DNA of 64,000 nt from Novosphingobium sp. (GCF_024642085.1 NZ_JAHEBV010000064.1:32649-96648), one strand, 5' to 3'; positions 1 to 9,702 are shown, counted from the stretch's first letter. Program-made: numbers and translations. The notes: generated by a model not told the origin, from the sequence alone.

Positions 1-60
1 CGCCCCGAAAACGGCAAGTGGAATAACAAACAGCAACAGCAACATGATCGGACGGCGCAT
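1..60 (-). CDS. Partial exported protein, N-terminus only (possibly N-acetylmuramoyl-L-alanine amidase)
   Basis: Only the first 20 codons are in the window. They read as a start Met, two arginines and then a run of Leu/Ile/Val/Phe, which is the n- and h-region of a signal peptide or an N-terminal membrane anchor. An in-frame TAA lies four codons upstream of the ATG, so the start is well bounded. The gene is divergent from rne. In other alphaproteobacteria a cell-wall amidase commonly sits beside rne; that is synteny, not sequence evidence, so the product name is a guess. Confidence 0.4.
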   Translation of the reverse strand, partial: MRRPIMLLLLFVIPLAVFGA

Positions 61-550
61 GGTGACGGCTTAAGGAATCCCGCATTGCCGCGCAATCACC
101 TTGGCATCTGCCAAGCTGCTTGCCGCGCTTGCGAAGCTTTGCTAGGCAACCGGCTGCCGGGCAGACCTGTCCCGATCTCCGTGCTGCAAACCGCGCAATT
201 CCAGTGCGATGTGGCTTTTCGGATCGGCACGGAAACCGGCGGGGGAAACCGGCACTGTTTGGCCGGGATCAGTCAGGTTGATGCCGTAATGAAAAGCCTT
301 TCGCCGTTCTGTCCGTCGCAGCCCGCAAGGGTGCGGGCGGCTGGAATGGCTGGTTGTGCGCGCACTACGTCGCCGCGCCTTTTCGCTGCTGCAGACACGC
401 AATACGCCGCTGGATTGCATTCGCGATCCGGCACTTCACTTGCTACCGCCCGTTGCACCGCACCGGGCGGAGTTCCCGCTTTAAGCCGCGCCACCACCAG
501 GGCCGCCCGCAATGGGCCGGCGCTCGATTGGCGCGCATGGAGAATTTACG
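61..550. other. Divergent intergenic region, probable long rne leader
   Basis: About 490 bases separate the two divergent starts and no convincing gene lies here; the open frames show no family resemblance. RNase E genes often have long 5' leaders used for autoregulation, so a long rne leader is a reasonable inference. A 10-base direct repeat GGAAACCGGC occurs at 231-240 and 244-253. I could not pick a promoter with confidence. Confidence 0.4.
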
Positions 551-3286
551 ATGACAACGCGCATGCTTATCGATGCGCGCCACCCGGAAGAAACCCGGGT
601 GGCGGTGCTCAAAGGCAACCGGATTGACGAGTTTGATTTTGAATCTGCCGAACACAAGCAGATCAAAGGCAATATCTATTTAGCCAAGGTTACCAGGGTC
701 GAACCGTCTCTGCAGGCGGCATTCGTCGACTTTGGTGGTAACCGGCACGGATTTCTGGCGTTCAGCGAAATCCACCCGGACTATTACCAAATCCCCAAAG
801 AGGATCGCGAGGCCCTACTTGCCGAGGAAGCAGCTCACGCCGAGGAAGAAGCAGCCTTGCGCGCGATTGCCGAGGGCGAAGAAGACTTTGTTGGTGATGA
901 CGAACTGGGCGAAAGCCTCGCCGATGACCTGGCCGGAACCAGCCACGGCCATCACGATGACGATCATGGCGGTCTGACAGAAGTCGACACGGACGAAAAA
1001 GACGAAGTTGCCACAATCGAGGATGGTCACGTCGAGACCGCCTTTGATCACGACGGAGAAGATTCCGGCGAACACGAAGGTAATGGCGACGCTGAAAGTG
1101 ATGGGGGCCGTGGGCGCACGCGTGGGCGCCGCCGCCAGGGTGGCAACGGCAATCGCGGCCACGCCAAGGAAGCTGACGAGTTACGCGCGAAGCGTATGGC
1201 GCTTCGCCGCCGCTACAAGATTCAGGATGTGATCCAGCGCCGCCAAGTATTGCTGGTTCAGGTCGTCAAAGAAGAGCGCGGCAACAAAGGCGCGGCCCTG
1301 ACTACGTATCTCAGTCTGGCAGGGCGGTATTGCGTACTTATGCCAAATTCGAGCCATGGTGGCGGGATTAGTCGCAAAATCAGTTCAGCAGCAGACCGCA
1401 AGCGGCTCAAGACAATCATTGCAGAACTCGATTTGCCAAAGTCGATGGGGTGTATTGTCCGCACCGCGGGGCTGCAACGAACCAAGACCGAAATTAAGCG
1501 CGACTTCGATTATCTGGCCCGGCTGTGGGACGGGATTCGTGAAACCACGCTGAAAAGTACGGCGCCAGCGCTGATCCATTCTGACAGTGATCTTATTAAA
1601 CGTGCGATCCGTGATATCTACAATCGCGAGATTGAAGACGTTGTTGTGGAAGGCGAGCACGGTTACCGCGCTGCGCGTGATTTCATGAAGTTGCTCATGC
1701 CCAGCCACGCCAAGCGGGTGAAACAATACGCTGATCCGGTGCCGCTATTCCAGCGCTACGGTGCCGAAGACCAATTGACTGCGATGTATGATCCAGAAGT
1801 CCAGCTCAAAAGCGGGGGATACATCGTTATCAATCCGACGGAGGCGCTGGTTTCGATCGACATTAACTCCGGCCGCTCGACCAAGGAACACGGAATAGAG
1901 GCAACTGCGCTTAACACTAATCTTGAAGCGGCACGCGAAATTGCCCGCCAACTGCGCCTGCGCGACATGGCCGGACTGGTTGTCATCGACTTCATCGACA
2001 TGGAGTACAACTCAAACGTCCGTAAGGTCGAAAAAGCGATGAAAGACGCGCTCAAAAATGACCGAGCCCGCATTCAGGTTGGCCGAATTTCAAGCTTTGG
2101 CCTGATGGAAATGAGCCGGCAGCGCCTGCGCACTGGTGTGCTTGAAGCTACTACCCGCGGATGCCCGCATTGCGACGGAACTGGACTGGTTCGCACCGCA
2201 TCAAGTGCTGGTCTTTCGGCTTTGCGTTTGATTGAGGATGAAGCAGCAAAGGGCCGCGGCTCGGTCATCTCGCTGTTCGCAAGCACCGAAGCGGCTGTTT
2301 ATTTACTCAATGCTAAGCGAGGAGACCTTGCTGAAATCGAGGAACGGTACGGCGTGCGTGTCGAAGTACTGCCCGAAGGTGAGAATGAAGGCGCAAAGAT
2401 GCGCGTCGGATCGTCAGGCCCCCGACCTGAGTTCACACCAAAATTCGAAGCGATCGCCGTGGAAGAAGACGGTGAAGACATCATCGAGGACGAAGACGAG
2501 CTTGAAGATGACGACGATGATCGCAGCGGACGCAGTGACGACGGCGACAGCGACGGACAAGGAAAGCGCCGACGCAAGCGCCGCCGGCGCGGGGGCCAGC
2601 GAGACCGTGAACTCGGCGACGCTCGCGAACAGTCTGAATCGGCCGAACACGCAGACGACCGACTCGAACCTGAGGATGGCGAAGTCACTGCTGAAAGCAT
2701 GCAAGATCATGGCGATGACGACGATGCACCGCGCAAGCGTCGTCGCCGTGGTCGCCGCCGGCGGGGTGGCCGGGGCCGCGGCGATGGCGAGAACGAAGGC
2801 CAGGCTGAAGGACACACAGGAAGCGATGATGGTGACGCTGGTAAAAGCGGGACCAAACAGCCCGAGATGGATTTCGTTGACAGTGCTGGATCGGTTGACG
2901 CTGTTTCTGACGAAGTCGTGGTGAAGCCCAAACGCCCTCGTCGCAAAAAACCGGGCGATGATTTGGTTTCAGACGATGCAGCGCCTCTCGCCGGAGCGGT
3001 AAGCGAAGCTGCTGCCGATGATGCTCCAACCAAGCCAAAGCGTACGCGTAAAAAGAAGGTCGAGATAGAAGCCGAGGCCGATGTGCCAGCAGAAGCGGTG
3101 ATCGCTAAGGAGGCACCAGCAAAGCCAAAACGGACGCGTGCGAAGAAGGCTCTGACGGAAACTGATGAAGTTGCAGCAGTGCTAACCGAACCCACGTCAG
3201 CGTCCGCCCCGCAAACCGTCGACGTTGGAGCGGATGACGACGGCAAGCCGCGCCGCGGTTGGTGGCAGCGCACTTTCGGCGAGTAA
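551..3286 (+). CDS. rne: Ribonuclease E
   Basis: Endoribonuclease that starts mRNA decay and processes rRNA and tRNA precursors; it acts at the inner membrane and nucleoid as the degradosome scaffold. The protein is 911 aa from the chosen ATG, which has GGAGA ten bases upstream; an earlier in-frame ATG at 512 lacks this. The N-terminal S1 domain is split by a long Asp/Glu/His-rich insertion (about residues 90-190), typical of alphaproteobacterial RNase E. The DNase I-like catalytic core carries DINSGR with Asp437. The Zn-link CPHC (Cys538, Cys541) supports tetramer formation. The C-terminal third is a low-complexity acidic/basic tail with repeated KPKRxRxKK blocks, ending in an aromatic RGWWQRTFG peptide. 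Such tails bind RNA and partner proteins. Confidence 0.95.
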   Translation: MTTRMLIDARHPEETRVAVLKGNRIDEFDFESAEHKQIKGNIYLAKVTRVEPSLQAAFVDFGGNRHGFLAFSEIHPDYYQIPKEDREALLAEEAAHAEEEAALRAIAEGEEDFVGDDELGESLADDLAGTSHGHHDDDHGGLTEVDTDEKDEVATIEDGHVETAFDHDGEDSGEHEGNGDAESDGGRGRTRGRRRQGGNGNRGHAKEADELRAKRMALRRRYKIQDVIQRRQVLLVQVVKEERGNKGAALTTYLSLAGRYCVLMPNSSHGGGISRKISSAADRKRLKTIIAELDLPKSMGCIVRTAGLQRTKTEIKRDFDYLARLWDGIRETTLKSTAPALIHSDSDLIKRAIRDIYNREIEDVVVEGEHGYRAARDFMKLLMPSHAKRVKQYADPVPLFQRYGAEDQLTAMYDPEVQLKSGGYIVINPTEALVSIDINSGRSTKEHGIEATALNTNLEAAREIARQLRLRDMAGLVVIDFIDMEYNSNVRKVEKAMKDALKNDRARIQVGRISSFGLMEMSRQRLRTGVLEATTRGCPHCDGTGLVRTASSAGLSALRLIEDEAAKGRGSVISLFASTEAAVYLLNAKRGDLAEIEERYGVRVEVLPEGENEGAKMRVGSSGPRPEFTPKFEAIAVEEDGEDIIEDEDELEDDDDDRSGRSDDGDSDGQGKRRRKRRRRGGQRDRELGDAREQSESAEHADDRLEPEDGEVTAESMQDHGDDDDAPRKRRRRGRRRRGGRGRGDGENEGQAEGHTGSDDGDAGKSGTKQPEMDFVDSAGSVDAVSDEVVVKPKRPRRKKPGDDLVSDDAAPLAGAVSEAAADDAPTKPKRTRKKKVEIEAEADVPAEAVIAKEAPAKPKRTRAKKALTETDEVAAVLTEPTSASAPQTVDVGADDDGKPRRGWWQRTFGE

Positions 3287-3295
3287 TAAGAACCT

Positions 3296-4279
3296 GTGAC
3301 TAGCGACGCCCCCGTCCCGCCAATTGATCGCCCTGCGCATCACCGGCTAGGCGGGGGTTTTCGCAATCCTCCCGGTAGCCCTAAACAAAAAGCAAAACTC
3401 CAGGATTTTATAAAGTTTTTATTGGTCGATATGCGGCGGGCCACGCTGCCGCCGATACCAGCGGACATAGCTACACAGCGACCGCTTAATCTAGCCGAAC
3501 TTCCCGACAACCACGTTGCTTGGCTGGGCCACGCCTGCTTTGCCATTAAAATAGCCGGCAACCTTGTCCTCACCGACCCTTATCTTAGCCGCACTGCTGG
3601 ACCGTTTGGCTTTGGCCCCCAGCGCTTTTTACATCCAGCAGTTCGTTCCGCCGATCTGCCACGATTCGACGCCATAGTTATAAGTCACAACCACTATGAC
3701 CACCTCGATAGCAAGGCGCTCCGCGCTTATCGATGGCGCAATGAAACACCGATGATTTGTCCGCTTGGCAACGGCGCACTGCTTAGTCGCTTAGGTTTTA
3801 CAGAGGTCCACGAACTTGATTGGTGGCAAAACTGGTCACAAGCCGGGCTAACCATCGGCGCATTGCCCGCTGTCCATTTTTCCGGACGCGGCCTCCTTGA
3901 TCGCAACCGTTCCTTATGGGCAAGCGTGTCGATCGCCGCTGGAGAGCGGCGGATCTGGTTTGGCGGTGATACTGCTGCCGGAGCCGTGTTCGATGAAATC
4001 GGTGATCGTGCCGGTCCCTTCGATCTAGCCTTAGTCGGAATCGGAGCCTACGAGCCACGCATTATAATGGAGGCCAGCCACGCTACGCCCGAGGAAGCGA
4101 TTACAATAGCCCGGCAGATTCGCGCTCGGCACGCGGTCGGCATGCACTGGGGCTCAATAATGCTGACTCCTGAAAACCCTTTCGAAGCCCCGGCCAGGTT
4201 TCGCAAAGCTGCACTCGAACAGCAATACGGTGCAAGCAACGCCTGGATTTTGCAGGTCGGTGAGGCCCGTGGTTTTTGA
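3296..4279 (+). CDS. MBL-fold metallo-hydrolase, NAPE-PLD/RomA-like
   Basis: A 327-aa metallo-beta-lactamase-fold hydrolase that should bind two metal ions. The motif H-N-H-Y-D-H (His131, His133, Asp135, His136) is the HxHxDH signature, followed later by GGDT and a MHWG histidine. The N-terminal region (LPDNHVAWLGHACF and TDPYLS) resembles bacterial relatives of N-acyl-phosphatidylethanolamine phospholipase D and UlaG-like lactonases. No signal peptide is seen, so it is probably cytoplasmic. The start is a GTG nine bases after the rne stop, so it is probably co-transcribed with rne. The substrate is unknown. Confidence 0.8.
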   Translation: MTSDAPVPPIDRPAHHRLGGGFRNPPGSPKQKAKLQDFIKFLLVDMRRATLPPIPADIATQRPLNLAELPDNHVAWLGHACFAIKIAGNLVLTDPYLSRTAGPFGFGPQRFLHPAVRSADLPRFDAIVISHNHYDHLDSKALRAYRWRNETPMICPLGNGALLSRLGFTEVHELDWWQNWSQAGLTIGALPAVHFSGRGLLDRNRSLWASVSIAAGERRIWFGGDTAAGAVFDEIGDRAGPFDLALVGIGAYEPRIIMEASHATPEEAITIARQIRARHAVGMHWGSIMLTPENPFEAPARFRKAALEQQYGASNAWILQVGEARGF

Positions 4280-4351
4280 TTACTGATGCGGTCCCAGTAC
4301 GTAGTAAATAGGTTTGTTTCGCGGCGATCTCTAGCCTAAGCGTGGCGCGAC

Positions 4352-4888
4352 ATGGATGACGTTGTTGAACAGACTAGCGCATTGGATGGCCTAACTGACA
4401 AGCAGAAGGAAGTCTTGGCGCTGGTTGCAGACGGAATGACCAGCAAGGAAATTGCCCGCAAGCTGTACATTTCAGAATCGGCTGTGAATCAACGCATCGA
4501 GGTCGTTCGGCAACGGCTTGGAGGGATGCCTCGAACCCATATCGCTCGACTTTACCGGCGGATGAATACAGTCGTTCTAACCGTCCCATCCAGTAATTCG
4601 GTTACAGGTAATTCAATCCAGCTTATGTCCGAGGGGTATGACGGGCAGCTATCAGAGCCGAAGGGTTCCCAGGTTTCTATCACGCCGTCGCAGGCGCAGA
4701 GCCAAGTCGGGTCGCACCCCTTCATCGAGGTTTTCACAAACCTTGCCAGCGCCTTGGACGGACCGTCCGGGCGCTGGATTCGTATTTGCATTCTAACCGG
4801 GTCGTTATTCCTCCTCGTGGCAACTATCGCGTTGCTGCTTGATATAGTTGCGGGCATCAGGGACTTGTTGCAATCCTTTCGGTTTTAG
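4352..4888 (+). CDS. LuxR-type HTH regulator with C-terminal membrane segment
   Basis: A 178-aa protein with a GerE/LuxR helix-turn-helix at residues 12-70 (LTDKQKEVLALVADGMTSKE, then SESAVNQRIEVVRQRL). A Ser/Gln-rich linker follows, then one strongly hydrophobic segment at about 145-165 near the C-terminus. There is no receiver or autoinducer domain. This puts a DNA-binding head at the N-terminus of a membrane-anchored protein, reminiscent of ToxR-like one-component regulators but without a sizeable periplasmic domain. No clear ribosome binding site is seen. It stands alone between the MBL hydrolase and sdhB; its target and signal are unknown. Confidence 0.75.
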   Translation: MDDVVEQTSALDGLTDKQKEVLALVADGMTSKEIARKLYISESAVNQRIEVVRQRLGGMPRTHIARLYRRMNTVVLTVPSSNSVTGNSIQLMSEGYDGQLSEPKGSQVSITPSQAQSQVGSHPFIEVFTNLASALDGPSGRWIRICILTGSLFLLVATIALLLDIVAGIRDLLQSFRF

Positions 4889-5023
4889 GCACTCGGACGA
4901 GTTCATCCACGTTGCCCTTTCGTGAACTCCGTGCCAATTAACCCCTCAACGACTTGCTCCCGAGCGCTGGATCGCTAGAGAGAGCGTCGAGGCGGCCCTC
5001 GCCGCGCAGTGACAGGGATCGAC

Positions 5024-5806
5024 ATGGCGACCTTTACTCTTCCCGCTAATAGCAAGATCAACGGCAAGGCCCGTCACAATGCAGCGGCTACTCAAGGCCG
5101 GGTGAAAAAGTTCAAAGTCTATCGCTATGACCCCGATTCTGGCGAAAACCCACGCTATGACACTTTCGACATAGACCTTGATACCTGCGGGCCGATGGTA
5201 CTGGATGCACTGATTTTGATGAAATCGCAGCAGGATCCGACGCTCACTTTCCGCCGGTCTTGCCGCGAAGGGATCTGTGGGTCCTGCGCAATGAACATGA
5301 ACGGACGTAACGGGTTGGCCTGCACTACCGCAATCGAAGATCTGCATGGCGACGTTAAGATCACCCCGCTGCCCCACATGGATGTCATTAAGGACCTTGT
5401 GCCGGACTTTACGCACTTTTACGCTCAGTATGCCTCTATTAGGCCATGGTTACAGACAGTCAGTACCACACCATCGGGGAAGGAAAGGCTACAAAGCCCC
5501 GAACAGCGCGAAAAGCTCGATGGACTATATGAGTGCATCCTTTGTGCCTGCTGCTCTACAGCATGCCCCAGCTACTGGTGGAATGGTGACAAATTCTTGG
5601 GTCCGGCGATCCTACTCCAAGCTTATCGCTGGCTTGCCGACAGCCGCGACGAGATGACTGGTGAGCGATTGGACGAGTTAGAGGATCCCTTTCGGCTTTA
5701 CCGCTGCCACACGATAATGAATTGCGCCAACGTGTGCCCCAAAGGGCTGAGCCCAGCGCGCGCAATTGCCGAAATCAAGAAAATGCAGGCAGAACGGCAC
5801 GTCTAA
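5024..5806 (+). CDS. sdhB: Succinate dehydrogenase iron-sulfur subunit
   Basis: The electron-transfer subunit of complex II, 260 aa, passing electrons from the flavoprotein SdhA to the membrane quinone site. The [2Fe-2S] ligands are in CREGICGSC. The [4Fe-4S] and [3Fe-4S] ligands are in [16 protein letters not shown] and [14 protein letters not shown]. The ATG preceded by AGGGA is preferred over a GTG five codons upstream. It is followed at once by the thioesterase and zapE, probably one transcript. Unusually, sdhC, sdhD and sdhA are not upstream; a LuxR-type gene occupies that position. Confidence 0.95.
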   Translation: MATFTLPANSKINGKARHNAAATQGRVKKFKVYRYDPDSGENPRYDTFDIDLDTCGPMVLDALILMKSQQDPTLTFRRSCREGICGSCAMNMNGRNGLACTTAIEDLHGDVKITPLPHMDVIKDLVPDFTHFYAQYASIRPWLQTVSTTPSGKERLQSPEQREKLDGLYECILCACCSTACPSYWWNGDKFLGPAILLQAYRWLADSRDEMTGERLDELEDPFRLYRCHTIMNCANVCPKGLSPARAIAEIKKMQAERHV

Positions 5807-6268
5807 GTGAGCGACGACCGCGGCTTTCGTAGCGAGCCCGATCCGGAAAATCCGGGCTGGCTTACGTGGCATCTGAACGATCCTACGCGCTTTAACAGCT
5901 GGATGTTCCCCAAGTTGCTTGTCCGCGCCGATCCCGATGGAAAGGCTCGGCTGCGGATGTTCCCGGAACGCCGTCACACCAATCTGGCTGATAACATTCA
6001 CGGCGCCGCAGTGCTTGCGTTGGTCGACATCGCGCTTTTTGCCTGTTCGCGCATGCTGGGAATCATTGAAGCGGGTACAGCCGTTACGCTAGACTTGTCA
6101 GTTCAATTTATCGGCGCGGGCAAACCAGGAGAGCCGTGCGACGCGGTGACAGAACTGCTTAAAGAAACGCGCCGCCTCGTATTCCTGCGTGGTGTCGTAG
6201 AACAGGGCGATGGAAGCTTGATTGCCGCATTCTCTGGAACCATACGGAAGCCTACAGCGCCGCGATGA
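5807..6268 (+). CDS. PaaI-family thioesterase
   Basis: A 153-aa single hotdog-fold thioesterase that probably hydrolyses acyl- or aryl-CoA thioesters in the cytoplasm. The core motif NIHGAAVLALVDIALF matches the PaaI-type HGG helix start, with Ala in place of the second Gly. The start is a GTG directly after the sdhB stop, and the stop overlaps the zapE ATG (ATGA), so the three genes should be translationally coupled. The substrate cannot be told from sequence. Confidence 0.8.
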   Translation: MSDDRGFRSEPDPENPGWLTWHLNDPTRFNSWMFPKLLVRADPDGKARLRMFPERRHTNLADNIHGAAVLALVDIALFACSRMLGIIEAGTAVTLDLSVQFIGAGKPGEPCDAVTELLKETRRLVFLRGVVEQGDGSLIAAFSGTIRKPTAPR

Positions 6269-7374
6269 GGATTATTGACGCTTACAATGCGCTGGTTTCG
6301 GCAAAGGAGCTGCACGCCGATGCTGAGCAGAAGGTTTCAGCAGAACGGCTAACGGCGCTTCAGGTCCAACTTGAAAATCCAGTCGAAAAAAGCTTTGTCG
6401 CTCGTCTAATTAAACGAAATGATGTTGCTCCGCGTGGCGTTTACCTCTGGGGAGGAGTTGGACGTGGAAAATCAATGCTGATGGACCTTTTTCATCAAAA
6501 TCTTGCCATCAGCGAAAAACGCCGGGTACACTTTCACGCCTTCATGTTGGGCGTGCACCAATCGATGCGCAAATGGCGCGATATCGATCCCGGCGATCCA
6601 ATTCCGAAAGTCGCTGCCGAGCTTGCAAGCAAAGTGCGTTGTCTTGCTTTCGACGAATTGGTCGTGAACAACTCTGCCGACGCCATGATCATGAGCCGGC
6701 TTTTCACCGCACTAATCCGCGATGAAGGCGTTGCTTTGGTATCTACGTCCAATCGGGAACCGTCGGAACTCTACAAAAATGGGCTTAACAGGGAACATTT
6801 TCTGCCATTTATTGCGCTTATTGAACGTGAGTTGGACGTGCTGCCGCTTAACGGTCCGGTTGATTATCGAATGCAGCGATTGGCCGGCATTGACGTTTGG
6901 CACACCCCGTTGGGTGACGCGGCGACAGCTGAAGTACGCGAAGCCTTCTTTCGGCTAACCGACTATCCACCCGAGGATAGCGTTCACGTGCCCTCCGCAG
7001 ATCTCGAACTGGGCGGCGAGCGCCAACTCCATGTCCCTAAAAGCCTAAAGGGAGTTGCCGTATTCAGCTTTCGCAAGCTTTGCGGCGAGGCTCGCGGCGC
7101 TGCAGATTATCTGGCCGTTGCGCAAACCTATCATACAGTTATCCTCGTCGGGATACCATATATGGGCCCTGAAAATCGAAACGAGGCCGCACGCTTCGTC
7201 ACACTCATTGACGCGCTCTACGAGAACAAAGTGAAATTGTTCGTCACTGCCGCAGCTGACCCTGAAGACCTGTACATTGCAGGAGACGGGCATTTCGAGT
7301 TTAATCGCACTGTAAGTCGACTGAACGAAATGCAGAGCGCCAAATACCTAGCCGCTGGCCATGGTGTGGATTGA
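6265..7374 (+). CDS. zapE: ZapE/AFG1-like ATPase
   Basis: A 369-aa AAA-type ATPase of the AFG1/ZapE family, linked in bacteria to Z-ring constriction and in mitochondria to respiratory-chain protein quality control. Walker A is GGVGRGKS (residues 63-70); the Walker B region reads CLAFDEL, and STSNREP is the sensor-like segment. It overlaps the thioesterase stop by four bases and closes the sdhB operon. It is convergent with the following TonB receptor gene, five bases between stops. Confidence 0.9.
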   Translation: MRIIDAYNALVSAKELHADAEQKVSAERLTALQVQLENPVEKSFVARLIKRNDVAPRGVYLWGGVGRGKSMLMDLFHQNLAISEKRRVHFHAFMLGVHQSMRKWRDIDPGDPIPKVAAELASKVRCLAFDELVVNNSADAMIMSRLFTALIRDEGVALVSTSNREPSELYKNGLNREHFLPFIALIERELDVLPLNGPVDYRMQRLAGIDVWHTPLGDAATAEVREAFFRLTDYPPEDSVHVPSADLELGGERQLHVPKSLKGVAVFSFRKLCGEARGAADYLAVAQTYHTVILVGIPYMGPENRNEAARFVTLIDALYENKVKLFVTAAADPEDLYIAGDGHFEFNRTVSRLNEMQSAKYLAAGHGVD

Positions 7375-7379
7375 GCGGC

Positions 7380-9551
7380 CTACAGGGTCAACCGCGCCGA
7401 AAACCGAATGTCACGTCCGGCCAAAGGTGCATAGTCTTTGGCGAAAGAGGCGTGCCGCCGGGCGGCAACGTTTAAGATGTTATTTGCGCTCACCAAAAGG
7501 CTAAGTGGCCGGTCACGTCCCCAAGGGCGCCACCCGATCTCGCAATTGACCATCGTGTATGCAGGGGTGGGTGTTTCAAAACGGGCTATGCGCTTCTGCG
7601 CAATTGAATGCTCAATCTCACCTCTCAAATCCATATGCGATGAGAACAAATAGAGCCCCCCCTGCATCCGCAAAGGTGGAATGCGCGGGGCGGCGCCAGC
7701 GCCGGCAATTGTTGCGTGGACATAGTCGGCCATTCCCTCGGCTTCTAGCGTCCAGCGGTCGACACGAAACACGGTGGCTTTGGCTTCGACTTCGAAACCA
7801 TAAAGGCGCGCATCAGCCTGGCTGATCTGGAAAACAGGCAAACCATCAATGACAGCTCCCATCCCTTGCTCGTAGATAAAATTGCCAAACCAACTGTGGA
7901 AGGCGCTCAGCTCGAAGCTGTAGCCAGGCGCCTTGCCGCGAAAGATGGCCTCTAGGCTCCAGGCACTTTCCTTGCCCAATAGCGTATCGCCGATTTCATA
8001 TGAAGCTGTTCCGGCATGGGGACCGCTAGCGAACAATTCCTCCGCCGCCGGTGCACGTTCGGTTCGCGAAAGGTTTACACCTAGTCGCCATTCCGGTGCG
8101 AATTCGTAGGATGTTCCAAAAGCTCCAGACCATGCATCGAAAGTACGATCCCCTATAAAAAACTGGGTTTGGTCCTGATAAGGTGCAGCGCTTATCAGCG
8201 CATGCTCCCAGCGCGCACCACTTTCGAACCGCAACGCGCCAATATCGATTTGCTGCTTTGAAAATAGACCAAATTGGGATGTCGAATTGCGTGGTAGAAA
8301 GGCCTCATCCCCTTGCACATCGAAATCGCGGCGGACAAATTGTATTCCACTTATCCCGCTCCACGCTCCAGACTTCGCCTGGCGCAGCTCAAGCCTTCCC
8401 TCCATGCCCTTATTGAAAAACGTCGTTGCCACGGCGCCGTCGGGCTCTAGTTCGGCATGGACATAATTGGCGTAACCGAATCGGAATGCGATCAGCTCTA
8501 CGGGTCCGCTATTCGGCTTGATCTCGGCCCGCGCATCAACGCGGTTCTGATGTTGTTGCAGCCGAGGCGCTTCTTCACTTTGCCCTGGCCGTGTCGCCAA
8601 ACGAATGGGCACGCCGTATAAGCTGTCAAATTGGCTGTACGCCACACCCAGACTGCCGCCATCGTTGATGTAGGCAAGCCCTCCAGCTGCAGTCCATGTT
8701 CGCGCAGCAGTATTTCGCAAGACGCCCTGAGCAGCAGCGTTGCCTGCAAAATCGGCGACACTATTGGCCGGAGCCAGAAGTAAACTCGATGCTATGGCCT
8801 CGAGGCGCAACGCAGGAGCAAGCGCAAAGCCTGCTATGCGTACGTCACGTGATTTCAAGTAACTGCCGTCGAAATGCGCGACGAATCCATCTCCCAAGTT
8901 GATGTCAGCAGCCGCCGAAGCATTCCGTTCTTGAGCCGCTGTGGCATAACCCGCAAGCGCCGACAGGTGCACCACTTCATCCGGGATTGCGTTGGGAATT
9001 CGCCCGTCCACCACGTTTACGACGCCGCCGGTTGCCGAGGAACCAAATAGAAGCGCCTGTGGGCCACGCAGGACTTCGATCCGTTCGGCCAGCAACGGAT
9101 TAATAACCGGAGCATGATCTGCCGAGGTGTTCGACACGTCTATCGAACCAATGCCATTGGTGAGCAAGCGTACCCGTTCGCCCTGTAATCCACGAAGCAC
9201 GGGGCGTGAAGCCGTCGGCCCGAACGATGTCGAACTAATCCCCGGAACATGCGAAAGTGTATCCCCAATCGATGGACGCAGCACTGCTGTCAGTTCCTGC
9301 CCGGTCAAAACCGCGACCGAAGAAAGACTGTCGATTCGTTCCGTCCGCAGCAGTGCGGTTACAACGATCTCGTCAGACTTATTGTGATAGGTGTCTTGCG
9401 CCGACGAATGATCGATCGTCCCAGTGTCGCGTGTCGCCCCATCCTGATGGTCCTGCGCTTTGGCGCCTGAAGCGATAACAACCAGCCAGGCGGCCAGTAG
9501 GCAACGATGTGACAAATTATGTTTGAACACTGGACTGCCCGTGATGACCAA
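7380..9551 (-). CDS. TonB-dependent receptor, ZnuD-like (probable zinc uptake)
   Basis: An outer-membrane TonB-dependent receptor of about 720 aa with an N-terminal signal peptide ending near GAKAQ. The plug domain holds VVTALLRTERI (TonB-box region), GDTLSHVPGISSTSFGP, RPVLRGLQGERVRLL and IEVLRGPQALLFGSS; this set resembles ZnuD-type zinc receptors. The remainder is a 22-strand-type barrel ending in an aromatic-poor LTL. The longest frame opens with TTG; a GTG at 9530 gives a more typical signal peptide and may be the real start. A Zur-like palindrome 33 bases upstream supports the zinc assignment. Confidence 0.75.
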   Translation of the reverse strand: MVITGSPVFKHNLSHRCLLAAWLVVIASGAKAQDHQDGATRDTGTIDHSSAQDTYHNKSDEIVVTALLRTERIDSLSSVAVLTGQELTAVLRPSIGDTLSHVPGISSTSFGPTASRPVLRGLQGERVRLLTNGIGSIDVSNTSADHAPVINPLLAERIEVLRGPQALLFGSSATGGVVNVVDGRIPNAIPDEVVHLSALAGYATAAQERNASAAADINLGDGFVAHFDGSYLKSRDVRIAGFALAPALRLEAIASSLLLAPANSVADFAGNAAAQGVLRNTAARTWTAAGGLAYINDGGSLGVAYSQFDSLYGVPIRLATRPGQSEEAPRLQQHQNRVDARAEIKPNSGPVELIAFRFGYANYVHAELEPDGAVATTFFNKGMEGRLELRQAKSGAWSGISGIQFVRRDFDVQGDEAFLPRNSTSQFGLFSKQQIDIGALRFESGARWEHALISAAPYQDQTQFFIGDRTFDAWSGAFGTSYEFAPEWRLGVNLSRTERAPAAEELFASGPHAGTASYEIGDTLLGKESAWSLEAIFRGKAPGYSFELSAFHSWFGNFIYEQGMGAVIDGLPVFQISQADARLYGFEVEAKATVFRVDRWTLEAEGMADYVHATIAGAGAAPRIPPLRMQGGLYLFSSHMDLRGEIEHSIAQKRIARFETPTPAYTMVNCEIGWRPWGRDRPLSLLVSANNILNVAARRHASFAKDYAPLAGRDIRFSARLTL

Positions 9552-9583
9552 GAAGCGTCTGCGCTCACTAATCGGTCATTCGC

Positions 9584-9597
9584 GATGTTACAACATC
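9584..9597. promoter_or_regulatory. Candidate Zur operator
   Basis: GATGTTACAACATC is a 6-2-6 perfect inverted repeat (GATGTT/AACATC) centred about 40 bases upstream of the ZnuD-like receptor. It resembles the ATGTTA-TAACAT core of alphaproteobacterial Zur sites as I remember it. Binding is inferred. Confidence 0.5.
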
Positions 9598-9702
9598 ACT
9601 TAATCGGTGATACGGCGGTCTATCTTTTAAGTTAACCGCTTTGCCGCTAATTTTGCGCCCAACCGCCTACGCGGTAGGTTCGACGCGTCAGCAAACCACG
9701 GG

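Noticed and set aside
85..627. 180-aa open frame in the rne leader
   Set aside because: Cys/Arg-rich composition, no homology signal, and it runs into the rne start in another frame; treated as non-coding leader.
2232..2924. 230-aa open frame in another frame of rne
   Set aside because: It comes from the repetitive, low-complexity C-terminal tail of RNase E and contains no domain.
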